Origin: an uncultured Flavobacteriaceae bacterium
GTDB lineage: Bacteria; Bacteroidota; Bacteroidia; Flavobacteriales; Flavobacteriaceae
Direction: 5' to 3'
DNA length: 50,592 nucleotides
NCBI GenBank assembly: GCA_947494205.1
Contig: CANLUH010000027.1
Span: 1 to 50,592 of the forward strand
Part shown: in pieces, positions 42,500 to 50,592 of the stretch
How positions within the stretch are numbered: the first letter of the stretch is position 1
How the letters are laid out: each line of letters starts with the position of its first letter
Translations under genes and position numbers: made by a program
Notes under the pieces: model-generated
What the model saw: the letters and a program-made list of their open reading frames with translations, nothing else
Databases searched by the model: none
Told to the model about the DNA's origin: nothing

Positions 42500-42991
42500 T
42501 CATTTTACATATTTAGAAAACCGCTCTAACAACAACTTCAACTTAGGATTAATAAACGTTTTACAAAACGGTTTCTCTGGATTGGAGTAATAGTAATCCT
42601 TAAATTGTGCTTCTGAAGGTTTAAAGCTTTTAAATGGTAATATTTGAGTTATTAATGCGTCGTTAAATATAATTTGAAACTCTTTAAGCATTTGTTTTAA
42701 ATTAACATCCTGCTCTGTATTAAAACTATAAATAGCAGATCGGTATTTATCTCGCATACTATGATTAGAAGTGCTTTTATGTGTATTTAAATGAATCTCT
42801 ACCAATACAACCAATGGTATTATTTTTGAGCTAAAATGAACAATTACAGCTTCAGAAAATGAGGCATATTCGTCAGTTGAAGCTACAAAACCTTGTTCAA
42901 CTGTAACAACTCCTTTTAAGGATTGAAAAACGGCTTCTGTACACCAATGGCAACCGCCACCAAATGCTATTCTTTGTAATTTATTTTCCAT
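42500..42991 (-). CDS. Divergent MsrA-like peptide methionine sulphoxide reductase
   Basis: MsrA reduces methionine S-sulphoxide. The N-terminus has FGGGCHWCTEAVF (9-21) where ordinary MsrA has GCFWG; the catalytic Cys is kept. The GYAGG loop is replaced by GFVASTDEYASF, while THKSTSN and KYRSAIY (84-90) remain. At 163 residues it is slightly short. It is likely a Bacteroidota paralogue with the same chemistry or a changed substrate. Confidence 0.82.
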   Translation of the reverse strand: MENKLQRIAFGGGCHWCTEAVFQSLKGVVTVEQGFVASTDEYASFSEAVIVHFSSKIIPLVVLVEIHLNTHKSTSNHSMRDKYRSAIYSFNTEQDVNLKQMLKEFQIIFNDALITQILPFKSFKPSEAQFKDYYYSNPEKPFCKTFINPKLKLLLERFSKYVK

Positions 42992-43108
42992 TTATTAGTA
43001 CTTTTAAAAGTATAACAATTATTTCTATTGAATACATTATGTAAGTTTTTAAGATAAATCCTTACTAATTTAAAGTTTATTACTTTTACTAAAATTAAAA
43101 GATTATAT

Positions 43109-44320
43109 ATGGATACTATTATAACAGAAGTGGAACAGTATGTAACTTCCTTATTACGGGCAAAGTTATCTCATAATTTCCTTTATCATAATTTAGCCCA
43201 TACTCAGCGTGTTGTAAAATCTACTAAAATATTAATAGAAGTTGAAAAAGTATCTACAGATGACGCAAATGCTCTTATTATTGCTGCTTGGTTCCACGAT
43301 GTTGGTTATACTGAAGGAAGTGAAAACCATGAAGCTAATAGTGTAACAATAGCGACTCCATTTTTAAAAGAACATATTATAGATGATGCTACTATAGCTA
43401 AAATCTCTAAACTTATTATGGCTACAAAAATGGATTATGAGCCAACAAATCTTTTAGAAAATATTATCCGCGATGCAGATTGCGTGCATTTTAAAAGTAA
43501 AAGCTATACAGAAATAAGCGATTTACTGAGAGCTGAATGGGAGTTAGATAAAAATATCGTGTATAGTGATAGTGAGTGGACAGAAAAAAACATTTTGTTT
43601 TACACTAAACATCACCGTTTTTATACCAATTTTGCTAATGATAATTGGCAAAAAGGAAAAGATCGCAACCTAGTTAACCTTTTAAAAATATTAAAAAAAC
43701 AAAAAGCAGACGATAAAAAGGAACAAACTAAAGCAGCAGAATTTGCTCTTAAAAAAAACAAAGCAACACTGCCAGAACGTGGTATAGAAACAATGTTTCG
43801 TGTTACATTACGTAACCATATTACTTTAAGTGATATTGCAGATACTAAAGCCAATATTTTACTCTCTGTAAATGCAATTATTGTCTCTTTAGTACTCTCT
43901 AACTTAGTCTCTAAATTAGACAACGCTTCTAATAAACATTTAATTTGGCCTACAGTTATTTTTGTATTATTTACGGTAGCGTCTATGATTCTTTCAGTAC
44001 TTGCAACCCGACCAAATGTAACTAGTGGTAAGTTTACCAAAGCCGATGTTGCAAACAAAAAAGTAAATTTATTATTCTTTGGAAACTTCCATAAAATGAA
44101 TTTACCAGATTTTGAATGGGCTATGGGAGAAATGATGAAAGACAGGGATTACCTATATTCTTCTATGAAAAAAGACTTGTATTTTCTAGGGAAAGTTTTA
44201 GATCGAAAGTATAAAATCCTCCGTTTAACCTATACCGTTTTTATTGTTGGTATCATTATTAGTGTCATTGCTTTCGCAACGGCTTTTCAACTTGCTGAAA
44301 TACCAATAGTAACACCTTAA
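43109..44320 (+). CDS. HD-domain protein fused to a Pycsar-type membrane effector (DUF5706)
   Basis: The N-terminal half is an HD phosphohydrolase: H31 (LAHTQR), HD at 63-64 (WFHDVGY) and D122 (IRDADCVHF). The C-terminal half matches the Pycsar effector-like membrane domain: ADTKANILLSVNA (244-256), three membrane helices (about 250-268, 279-299, 374-394) and LLFFGNFHKM (321-330). Pycsar effectors of this kind are gated by cyclic nucleotides made by a PycC cyclase, but no cyclase lies nearby. The HD domain might hydrolyse the nucleotide signal and so set its level. Confidence 0.83.
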   Translation: MDTIITEVEQYVTSLLRAKLSHNFLYHNLAHTQRVVKSTKILIEVEKVSTDDANALIIAAWFHDVGYTEGSENHEANSVTIATPFLKEHIIDDATIAKISKLIMATKMDYEPTNLLENIIRDADCVHFKSKSYTEISDLLRAEWELDKNIVYSDSEWTEKNILFYTKHHRFYTNFANDNWQKGKDRNLVNLLKILKKQKADDKKEQTKAAEFALKKNKATLPERGIETMFRVTLRNHITLSDIADTKANILLSVNAIIVSLVLSNLVSKLDNASNKHLIWPTVIFVLFTVASMILSVLATRPNVTSGKFTKADVANKKVNLLFFGNFHKMNLPDFEWAMGEMMKDRDYLYSSMKKDLYFLGKVLDRKYKILRLTYTVFIVGIIISVIAFATAFQLAEIPIVTP

Positions 44321-44327
44321 TAAAATT

Positions 44328-44729
44328 CTATTTTACTAGATTTAAGTCGTTTTCAACTTTTTGTTGGGTGGGTCTTAATGTCATAAAATAAATAATGATA
44401 AGAAACCCAAAAAGTATAAAATCTGGTTTTAAAAATAGTATTACAAAGGCTGCACCTTCAAGAATTGCCCACCTAACAATTAAAGCACTTTGATAAGGCA
44501 TTATTTTTTCTTCTATCGGTAATTTAGGATCTATTTTAGACACTAAGTTTTTAAATATAAAAAGGCTACCAAAAATAGCTCCAATAGGTATTAAAACGTA
44601 AACTATAGATTTTGTATCTATTGCAGAAGGTATAATATTATCTAAATTACCTAATATAAAATAGGCTAATAATAACCCCATTAACAATGCTAAATGAATC
44701 AGTTTTGCAATTCTTAATTGTTTTGCCAT
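44328..44729 (-). CDS. Small four-helix membrane protein
   Basis: The 133-residue protein has four hydrophobic stretches (about 9-25, 41-60, 86-99, 101-115) and no catalytic motif. It lies 8 bases after the GAF protein stop and is probably co-transcribed with it. It converges on the HD-effector gene. No family is recognised. Confidence 0.68.
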   Translation of the reverse strand: MAKQLRIAKLIHLALLMGLLLAYFILGNLDNIIPSAIDTKSIVYVLIPIGAIFGSLFIFKNLVSKIDPKLPIEEKIMPYQSALIVRWAILEGAAFVILFLKPDFILFGFLIIIYFMTLRPTQQKVENDLNLVK

Positions 44730-44737
44730 TATTACTA

Positions 44738-47110
44738 TTAATTGTTAATGGTTTTCATTAAATCGTTATAGGTATAAAATTCTTTTTCATCATTAGTTTT
44801 ACTGTATAACACACTAACTCGAATGGCTTTTAAACCTGTTACAGCTTGTAAATCTTGTAACTCTACAATTTCTACATCTGTGTCTAAATATTTTTTAGAT
44901 TGTAAAAATTCTATATAACGTAAGTATTCTATTTCGTCTTGTTTTTGAGAATATACAATCGTTATTTTTCCGTTTTCAGTAATACGTTTATTGGTTCCTT
45001 TAATGTAAGCTTTATCTACTCGTTTTTTAACGACCTCATAACGGGCATTATAGGTTCCATCTACATCAAATTGTTTTTCATCCATTCTAAAACTTATAGA
45101 TAAAGGTTGGTTAAAAACCAAAATCATAGATGCTACGTTTAATGCTACAGGAAACTCCGATTGCATTTGGTAATATGCGTTTTCCATTTCGCACATAACC
45201 TGCAACTGCCAAAGTCTTAAGTTATATAAATAAATAGGATTAAAGCTTTCTTCTTTAGTAATAGATTCACCTATATACATATTATGCTCTACACCGTCTG
45301 TTTTATAACGTTCAAAAAAATGAGGATACATTTGCTGCGCTTCTACTTGTTTTTTATCAAGTAACCTTGCCATTTTTTTATTAATTAAACTTACGGTGTC
45401 GTCATAATCCTTTCTGTGTTTATATATTATATTAACCTTTTCATCTAAACTATTAAAGTATGTAGTAATCTCTGCTTGTAAAGCTTCAGATTTAATTTTG
45501 TGTTTAAAAATTGGCGTAATATCCGTTTCAAAAAACGTATTAATAGCTTGTTCACTATCTACTTGAAAATCGGAATTAAGCTTTTGTAGAAACGTATTTA
45601 TTTGAAAAACATATTGCTCGTAGATTGGTAATGCTTCTAATGCATATGCTTTTTCTAAAATAACTTTTACAGATTTAAGTTGTAATGATAAATCTTCCTT
45701 AGTTGCCCAGTTTCTGGCTTCAGATGAGCCTTTTATATCTATCTGTCCAAATAAAGGATAGACATCTTCGAATACTATTTTATTAAATGATACTTGGTTA
45801 CCATTAAATTGTTCTTTTATAAAATATTCTGCTTCTTTTTTAAATTTCCATTTTACACTAGGGTGTATAGATGTACATTCTTGCTGAATAATAGCTTCTA
45901 TTAAATTTTCTTCTTCTTCTTTAGAGCGTTCTACTGCAGACAAAATAAATGGCATAACATCAGATAGCTTATTTGCAGAAATACTATTTAATACTTTTGG
46001 CTCTTCCGATACTATTTCTAAGACTCCTAAAAGTCCTTTATCGTTAGCAATTGGCGCCAGTATAGCACTCCTTATTCCTTGTTCATATAATGTTCCTATT
46101 TGTGTTCCGTGCTTTGGTTTATTATACATTTTATCTACATCGGAAATAGCAATCATTTTATTTTCCTCCAATAGCTCTTTATAAGACCAGCTACAAAGTG
46201 AATCTGAACACTTGTTAACGTCTAGACTATGAAGCAGAAAACTTTTAACACCTTCATCGTAAAGACGTTCAAACACATCTTCTTCTTTATTATATATAGA
46301 AAAGCCAACACGTAAGCCTTTTAATCCTAAGAGAGAACTAAATACCTCTTGAAAACGCTCCATAGAACTTTCATCCTTTTGTTTATCTCTTCCTATTAAA
46401 CTAGACTTAATATTAGAAATCGATTGATCATCTGTTACATTAAATATATTAGAGATAACAAACCCTTTAAAAATGTAACTATTAGGTGGAAACTTTTCTT
46501 TCCATAAAGCTACATTATCAAAATTATCTATTAATATATCTACATCATCTTGTGTAATTTCTATAGCGTGTTCAGTTGGAATAATCTCCATAAAATCTGC
46601 ATTGTACAGAATTTTATAATATTGCATAATCCCTTTTTCGTCTGGAATTTCATAGAAAAAAGGACGTTTAATATTTACATTAAAACCATAACAGAAACTT
46701 AGTATTATAGTACAAGCTATAATATACCTTCCATCTTCGGGCATATTAGTAATGCTCAACTCAAAATCGTCTCCTGCATTTTTAATGATATTTTGAAAAC
46801 GCTTTGAAGTATTAAAAATAATATTATGAAAAGGTACTGAAGCTGTTTTAATCTCATTTAATGTTAAGACCTCACTAAAAGCATCTTGTAATAAATAACG
46901 AATGTCTTCTTTATGAGTTTCTAATAAAGACGGATCGCTAAAACCTGTTTTTAAAACAGGTAAAGCATCCTGTATTTTTAATATACGCTTTGCTTTTTCT
47001 GCTGTAAATTCGTCTTCACTTTTTGTTAAAGCTTCATAACGTTCTAAATACTTATTAAAACTAACTTTTAGTATAAATGGGGAATCTATGTTATCGTTTA
47101 TGTCTTTCAT
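44738..47110 (-). CDS. GAF-domain protein, large
   Basis: The 790-residue protein has a central GAF domain (about 250-395), read from LKGLRVGFSIYNKEED, QGIRSAILAPIANDKGLLGVLEI and the following helix. The N-terminal 240 residues and the C-terminal 390 are helical or mixed and lack kinase, HTH, GGDEF or EAL motifs. It seems to be a soluble sensor or scaffold. A small membrane protein gene follows it. Confidence 0.78.
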   Translation of the reverse strand: MKDINDNIDSPFILKVSFNKYLERYEALTKSEDEFTAEKAKRILKIQDALPVLKTGFSDPSLLETHKEDIRYLLQDAFSEVLTLNEIKTASVPFHNIIFNTSKRFQNIIKNAGDDFELSITNMPEDGRYIIACTIILSFCYGFNVNIKRPFFYEIPDEKGIMQYYKILYNADFMEIIPTEHAIEITQDDVDILIDNFDNVALWKEKFPPNSYIFKGFVISNIFNVTDDQSISNIKSSLIGRDKQKDESSMERFQEVFSSLLGLKGLRVGFSIYNKEEDVFERLYDEGVKSFLLHSLDVNKCSDSLCSWSYKELLEENKMIAISDVDKMYNKPKHGTQIGTLYEQGIRSAILAPIANDKGLLGVLEIVSEEPKVLNSISANKLSDVMPFILSAVERSKEEEENLIEAIIQQECTSIHPSVKWKFKKEAEYFIKEQFNGNQVSFNKIVFEDVYPLFGQIDIKGSSEARNWATKEDLSLQLKSVKVILEKAYALEALPIYEQYVFQINTFLQKLNSDFQVDSEQAINTFFETDITPIFKHKIKSEALQAEITTYFNSLDEKVNIIYKHRKDYDDTVSLINKKMARLLDKKQVEAQQMYPHFFERYKTDGVEHNMYIGESITKEESFNPIYLYNLRLWQLQVMCEMENAYYQMQSEFPVALNVASMILVFNQPLSISFRMDEKQFDVDGTYNARYEVVKKRVDKAYIKGTNKRITENGKITIVYSQKQDEIEYLRYIEFLQSKKYLDTDVEIVELQDLQAVTGLKAIRVSVLYSKTNDEKEFYTYNDLMKTINN

Positions 47111-47294
47111 AATAACCGCCTTTGTTTAACAAATTTACAAATTATAGATTTGGTACTATTATAATTAACAGTTTTACGACATTTTATGCCAGTCGTTCCT
47201 AAATGTAGAAACAAATACTATATAGTCTATTTACACTATTGGTTATTATTGTGTAAGCATATATCTTGTTCTACATATTTTACTATTAATATAG

Positions 47295-47302
47295 TAACTT
47301 TG
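47295..47302 (+). promoter_or_regulatory. -7 element before the FG-GAP protein
   Basis: TAACTTTG matches TAnnTTTG and lies 31 bases before the ATG at 47334. The nearest TTG upstream is 26 bases away, longer than the usual spacing. Confidence 0.45.
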
Positions 47303-47333
47303 TTATCTCTAATTTTTAGACGTAAAACTTACT

Positions 47334-50300
47334 ATGAAATTTCAATATATACTGCTTTACTTTATAATAGGATGTACCTTATCTACTTCTGCGCAACAAA
47401 ACAAAAGTATTGCAGAAATTATTGAAAAAATAAATGCTCTAGAACAAGAAAAAGACCCCAAGTGTTATGCAACAGCAAATAGACTGGAAGATTTTATGTA
47501 TGGTACGCCTTTAGATGAATCTGCAAGGAATCTAAAAATTGAAATACAAAAAGCACTTATTCTACACCTAAGAACGAAAGGAACAGAGCAAGCAAAAAAA
47601 TTACAACTTAACACAATAACATTTGATGCTTTAAAAGATATTATTAATACTATTTCTACTTACAAAAAAGAAGCTAACGGTAATTTTTTATACCAATACA
47701 AAAATGGTTACATCTCGATTTCTAAACAAGATTTCAAACAATACACATCGGTATCGTATGCTTATCGTTCTATTCTTTCTGTAGAGCAAGATTTAATGTT
47801 CTTGCCAAATACAGACGTTTTAACATTTAATAAAGACCTTATAAAACCATTAAGCGATTATATAAATTTGGTAACACTAGTAGTATTAAAAATTGCAGAT
47901 AATACAGCTCGAAAAAAAAATCTTTCTAGTATAAATAAAAGTATAATGAGAGAGAGTTGGGTTGCACTTCTTAATCAGTCGCAAACCATGAAAGCCGATG
48001 CAATTTCATACCCTAAACTAGCTACATCTAATGCTTCAAAAAACAATACTGTTTTAAAAGCGATTATAAAACAAAAAGTAGAGGCTTACCAAAAATATAA
48101 TGCTGTTATAGCTAGTGTGTTTTTAAGAAATATTCAAGTCTATTTTGCAAGACAGAAATGGCCAGTAGATACCGAAACGTCTAATAAGCTAAAAACATAC
48201 TATATTGAATCTTTAGTTGCATTTTCTAATAGTCTTTTAGAAACGGCTAATAATAATGCAAAAAAAAACAAGGCCTCTTTAATACGAATTCATCATATTC
48301 AAACAGCTTTAAATCAGTTTTTACCAACACAAACGAATGCTTTTGAAGATGTCGATTTCTTCCCAAATAATCCTTCGGAACATATTGTTATAGAGTCTTA
48401 CGATTTAGATGCTTTTAGAGATAGCGGTATTCACTGGAAAATACTAAACTATTCGCTAACAGATTCTAACGCCAGTAATTTAAAAGATATCGACCCAAAT
48501 GCAGCAGAATTAACTGTTGAAGGTATTGCACAGTTAGGTGTTTTAGTATTACGTATTGCAGGTAAACAATCGCATGAAGCAAATAAAAAAGTATTAGACA
48601 TTAAGGATATAGAACAGGCTTTTGTTACAATACAAAAACTTATAAATTCTCATGCTTCGTTTGCAAATATTAATACTACAACGCAGATTACATCTTCTAA
48701 TATAAATACGATTTCTAATGGCGGGTTTAAAGATGTTACTTTACAATCTAATATTGCATTTAATCATAAATCTTCCGATTGGCTAAGTAGACATATTAGA
48801 AGTTATACTACAAATACAGAAGAAAAAACAATAAAGCTATCTATCCCTCCAGCATTTGGTGGCTCTGGTGTGGCTTGTGAAGATATAAATAACGACGGAT
48901 TAGCTGATGTTTTATTGCTGAGTGGTTTGGGTAATACATTATACTTAAACTCTAAAGATGATGGTTTTATAGACATTACGGAAACTAGTAACATAAACCA
49001 TTGGAATGCAACACTAAATTCTTACGGAGAACCTAGACAACCTATAATTGTAGATTTTAATAATGATGGGTTACAAGATATCTGTATTACTTATGTTAAC
49101 GATTTGCACAGGTTATATAAAAATATGGGAAATAATCAATTTAAAGATGTAACTGCCTCTAGTAATCTTGGAGGTAAAAATGCAGTTGCTGGCCCTGCAA
49201 CAGTTTTAGATTATGATAACGACGGATTGTTAGATATTTTTATTGGTTATTTTGGTGATTATATACATGGTGTTCTACCTAAATTAAGTAGAGACAATCA
49301 AAACGGGATGCCAAATAAATTATATAAAAACCTTGGTAATTTTGTTTTTAAAGAAGTTCCTTTTACCGAAGATTCTAATTCGGGATGGACACAAGCTGTT
49401 GGGCATGCAGATATTAATCAAGATGGTTTACAGGATCTTATTGTTGGCAACGATTTTGGTATTAACAAATATTATTACAATACACCTTCTGGTCTTTTTA
49501 AAGAGGTAAGCAAGTCCTTAAAAACAGATAAACCGTCTTATTCCATGAATATTGGTATTACAGATTTAAACAAAGATTTACATCCCGATTTTTATATCTC
49601 TAATATCGTGGTCATGCAAAAAGACGAAAAGTATGTAACACCTAATGAAGATACAGAGATGAAATTTGACCCCAAAAAGATGGCTAATATTAGAACTGTA
49701 GAAGCTAATGATCTTTTTCTATCGCAAATAAACAACAATACACTTACAGACTACAAATTATCTACCAATATAGGACGCGGTTACTCTGCTACAGGATGGT
49801 CTTGGGATGCCGATTTTTTCGATTTTGATAACGATGGAGATGAAGATTTATATTGTTTAAATGGTATGAACGATTTTAGTATATACGATACCGAAAATCC
49901 GTTTTATTTTGAAAGACAGTCTGATGCTACACAAGTTATTTATGCTGAAAGTAATCGTGAAAAAAATGTGTTTTTTGTAAACGACAATAACACCTTAACT
50001 AATAAAGCAGAAACATTAGGAACAGCCCTTAACTCTAACGCTAGAAGTGCTAGTTATTTTGATTATGACTTAGATGGCGATTTAGATATTATTATTAATA
50101 ATTATCATGACAGTGCTAATCTCCTACAAAACAACACTAAAAACACCAATAATTGGATTAAAATAAAACTTATAGGTAATCCAGATAAAGGGGTTAACAG
50201 AGATGCTATTGGATCTTCCTTGGTACTTAACAGTAAACACAACACTTCTATTTGGAGAGAGATACATAGTACAACGGGCTACTTATCTGTACACCCTAAA

Positions 50301-50435
50301 ACGCAACATTTCGGTCTTGGTAAAGACACTAAAATTTCGGTTCTTATTAAATGGAGTAATGGAGAATCTTACACGATTAAAAATTTAAAGGCCAATACCA
50401 TTCATACTATTAGCTATCCTAATATTATTAACTAA
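47334..50435 (+). CDS. Secreted FG-GAP/VCBS-repeat protein with C-terminal ASPIC/UnbV domain
   Basis: A signal peptide (1-20, GCTLSTSAQQ) leads a 1033-residue protein. Its first half is helical with no known motif. From about 500 onward seven calcium-binding repeats are seen (DINNDGLAD, DFNNDGLQD, DYDNDGLLD, DINQDGLQD, DLNKDLHPD, DFDNDGDED, DYDLDGDLD). The C-terminal ASPIC/UnbV domain has GSSLVLNS and HFGLGKDTK (near 1000). Such CRTAC1-like proteins in Bacteroidota are outer-surface or secreted calcium-dependent adhesins or glycan-binding proteins. The start was chosen for the signal peptide. A strong terminator follows. Confidence 0.88.
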   Translation: MKFQYILLYFIIGCTLSTSAQQNKSIAEIIEKINALEQEKDPKCYATANRLEDFMYGTPLDESARNLKIEIQKALILHLRTKGTEQAKKLQLNTITFDALKDIINTISTYKKEANGNFLYQYKNGYISISKQDFKQYTSVSYAYRSILSVEQDLMFLPNTDVLTFNKDLIKPLSDYINLVTLVVLKIADNTARKKNLSSINKSIMRESWVALLNQSQTMKADAISYPKLATSNASKNNTVLKAIIKQKVEAYQKYNAVIASVFLRNIQVYFARQKWPVDTETSNKLKTYYIESLVAFSNSLLETANNNAKKNKASLIRIHHIQTALNQFLPTQTNAFEDVDFFPNNPSEHIVIESYDLDAFRDSGIHWKILNYSLTDSNASNLKDIDPNAAELTVEGIAQLGVLVLRIAGKQSHEANKKVLDIKDIEQAFVTIQKLINSHASFANINTTTQITSSNINTISNGGFKDVTLQSNIAFNHKSSDWLSRHIRSYTTNTEEKTIKLSIPPAFGGSGVACEDINNDGLADVLLLSGLGNTLYLNSKDDGFIDITETSNINHWNATLNSYGEPRQPIIVDFNNDGLQDICITYVNDLHRLYKNMGNNQFKDVTASSNLGGKNAVAGPATVLDYDNDGLLDIFIGYFGDYIHGVLPKLSRDNQNGMPNKLYKNLGNFVFKEVPFTEDSNSGWTQAVGHADINQDGLQDLIVGNDFGINKYYYNTPSGLFKEVSKSLKTDKPSYSMNIGITDLNKDLHPDFYISNIVVMQKDEKYVTPNEDTEMKFDPKKMANIRTVEANDLFLSQINNNTLTDYKLSTNIGRGYSATGWSWDADFFDFDNDGDEDLYCLNGMNDFSIYDTENPFYFERQSDATQVIYAESNREKNVFFVNDNNTLTNKAETLGTALNSNARSASYFDYDLDGDLDIIINNYHDSANLLQNNTKNTNNWIKIKLIGNPDKGVNRDAIGSSLVLNSKHNTSIWREIHSTTGYLSVHPKTQHFGLGKDTKISVLIKWSNGESYTIKNLKANTIHTISYPNIIN

Positions 50436-50466
50436 TAGATACCGAGTATAAAATATATAATACACA

Positions 50467-50503
50467 AAAAAGCCATTTCGTTGCAGTAACGAAATGGCTT
50501 TTT
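50467..50503. terminator. Terminator after the FG-GAP gene
   Basis: AAAAAGCCATTTCGTT pairs with AACGAAATGGCTTTTT (16 bp) around a five-base loop, 31 bases past the stop. Poly-A and poly-T flanks make it bidirectional. Confidence 0.92.
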
Positions 50504-50515
50504 AATTAAAAATAT

Positions 50516-50592
50516 TGTCTCGTCCTGAAATAAGTTGACACAAATTCAACTTATTTATGAAATATTCAGAAAATCCAAGGAAAAAGCGAACA
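50516..50592 (+). mobile_element. Left end of an insertion sequence (IS3-like)
   Basis: TGTCTCGTCCTGAAATAAG opens the element, and an 11-bp hairpin AAATAAGTTGA / TCAACTTATTT (50528-50538 and 50546-50556) lies directly before an ATG. The end resembles flavobacterial IS ends with this CCTGAAATAAGTTGACA start. The right end is outside the window, so the family is a guess. Confidence 0.6.
50557..50592 (+). CDS. Transposase N-terminus, cut by the window edge
   Basis: Twelve codons (MKYSENPRKKRT) follow the hairpin. The basic, charged start fits an IS3-family orfA-like protein. The frame is open to the last base of the window. The hairpin that ends one base before the ATG could hold back translation. 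Confidence 0.5.
   Translation, partial: MKYSENPRKKRT

Noticed and set aside
43109-44320. Complete Pycsar anti-phage system
   Set aside because: No cyclase gene lies next to the effector-like protein, so a full system cannot be claimed.

Overview
The window looks like a piece of chromosome from a marine member of the Flavobacteriaceae (Bacteroidota). The evidence is low GC with A-rich start contexts, several TAnnTTTG promoter -7 elements of the Bacteroidota type, many lipoproteins and outer-membrane proteins, a mevalonate-pathway gene block, and best family matches throughout to Flavobacteriia-type proteins. No tRNA, rRNA or CRISPR array was recognised. The assignment rests on recognising protein families by eye, not on a database search.

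Region 1 (143-8594, minus strand) is the most striking part: a 12-gene NAD+/ADP-ribose locus. It is headed by an NrtR-type Nudix regulator (7902-8594) and a divergent PRPP-synthetase-like kinase (6987-7838). These are followed by a NADAR protein, a small protein of the 'ADP-ribosylation/crystallin J1' type, a sirtuin, a DUF4291 protein, a bacterial-type PARG, an ADP-ribosylglycohydrolase (ARH/DraG), two different macro-domain proteins, an RNase Z-like metallo-hydrolase and a KptA RNA 2'-phosphotransferase. Most neighbours overlap or are a few bases apart. Three copies of a palindrome TTTGYGT-N7-ACACAAA sit on the two promoters, directly against the start codons of the regulator and the kinase gene. 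The module seems built to remove or recycle ADP-ribose from many linkages (protein, nucleic acid, free, acetylated, phosphorylated) and to sense the pool through NrtR.

Region 2 (8694-14305, minus) holds envelope genes: a lipoprotein, an Omp85-like barrel with a POTRA domain and its lipoprotein partner, a GH113-like glycosidase, a barrel-type outer-membrane protein and a DUF547 protein. Region 3 (14506-22618, plus) holds a FAD oxidoreductase with a membrane polyferredoxin, a MORN-like repeat protein, then a glycosylation group (polyprenyl-phosphate glycosyltransferase, processive GT2, GT-C membrane transferase) and a small ricin-like protein.

Region 4 (22619-32870) is accessory: a 247-bp inverted-repeat element resembling a MITE, small secreted or membrane proteins, a lone HsdR_N nuclease-like protein, a YegP protein, and a TPR histidine kinase/LuxR-type response regulator pair preceded by a 56-residue acidic lipoprotein and a structured leader. 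Region 5 (32996-38276, minus) is a housekeeping isoprenoid block: pseudouridine synthase, nitrilase, UbiA prenyltransferase, GHMP (mevalonate) kinase, four-helix protein and diphosphomevalonate decarboxylase.

Region 6 (38512-50435) mixes a TetR regulator, a HI0933-family flavoprotein, GDPD, lipoproteins, a divergent MsrA, an HD-domain protein fused to a Pycsar-type (DUF5706) membrane effector, a GAF protein and a 1033-residue FG-GAP/ASPIC secreted protein. The last 77 bases are the left end of an insertion sequence whose transposase runs off the window.
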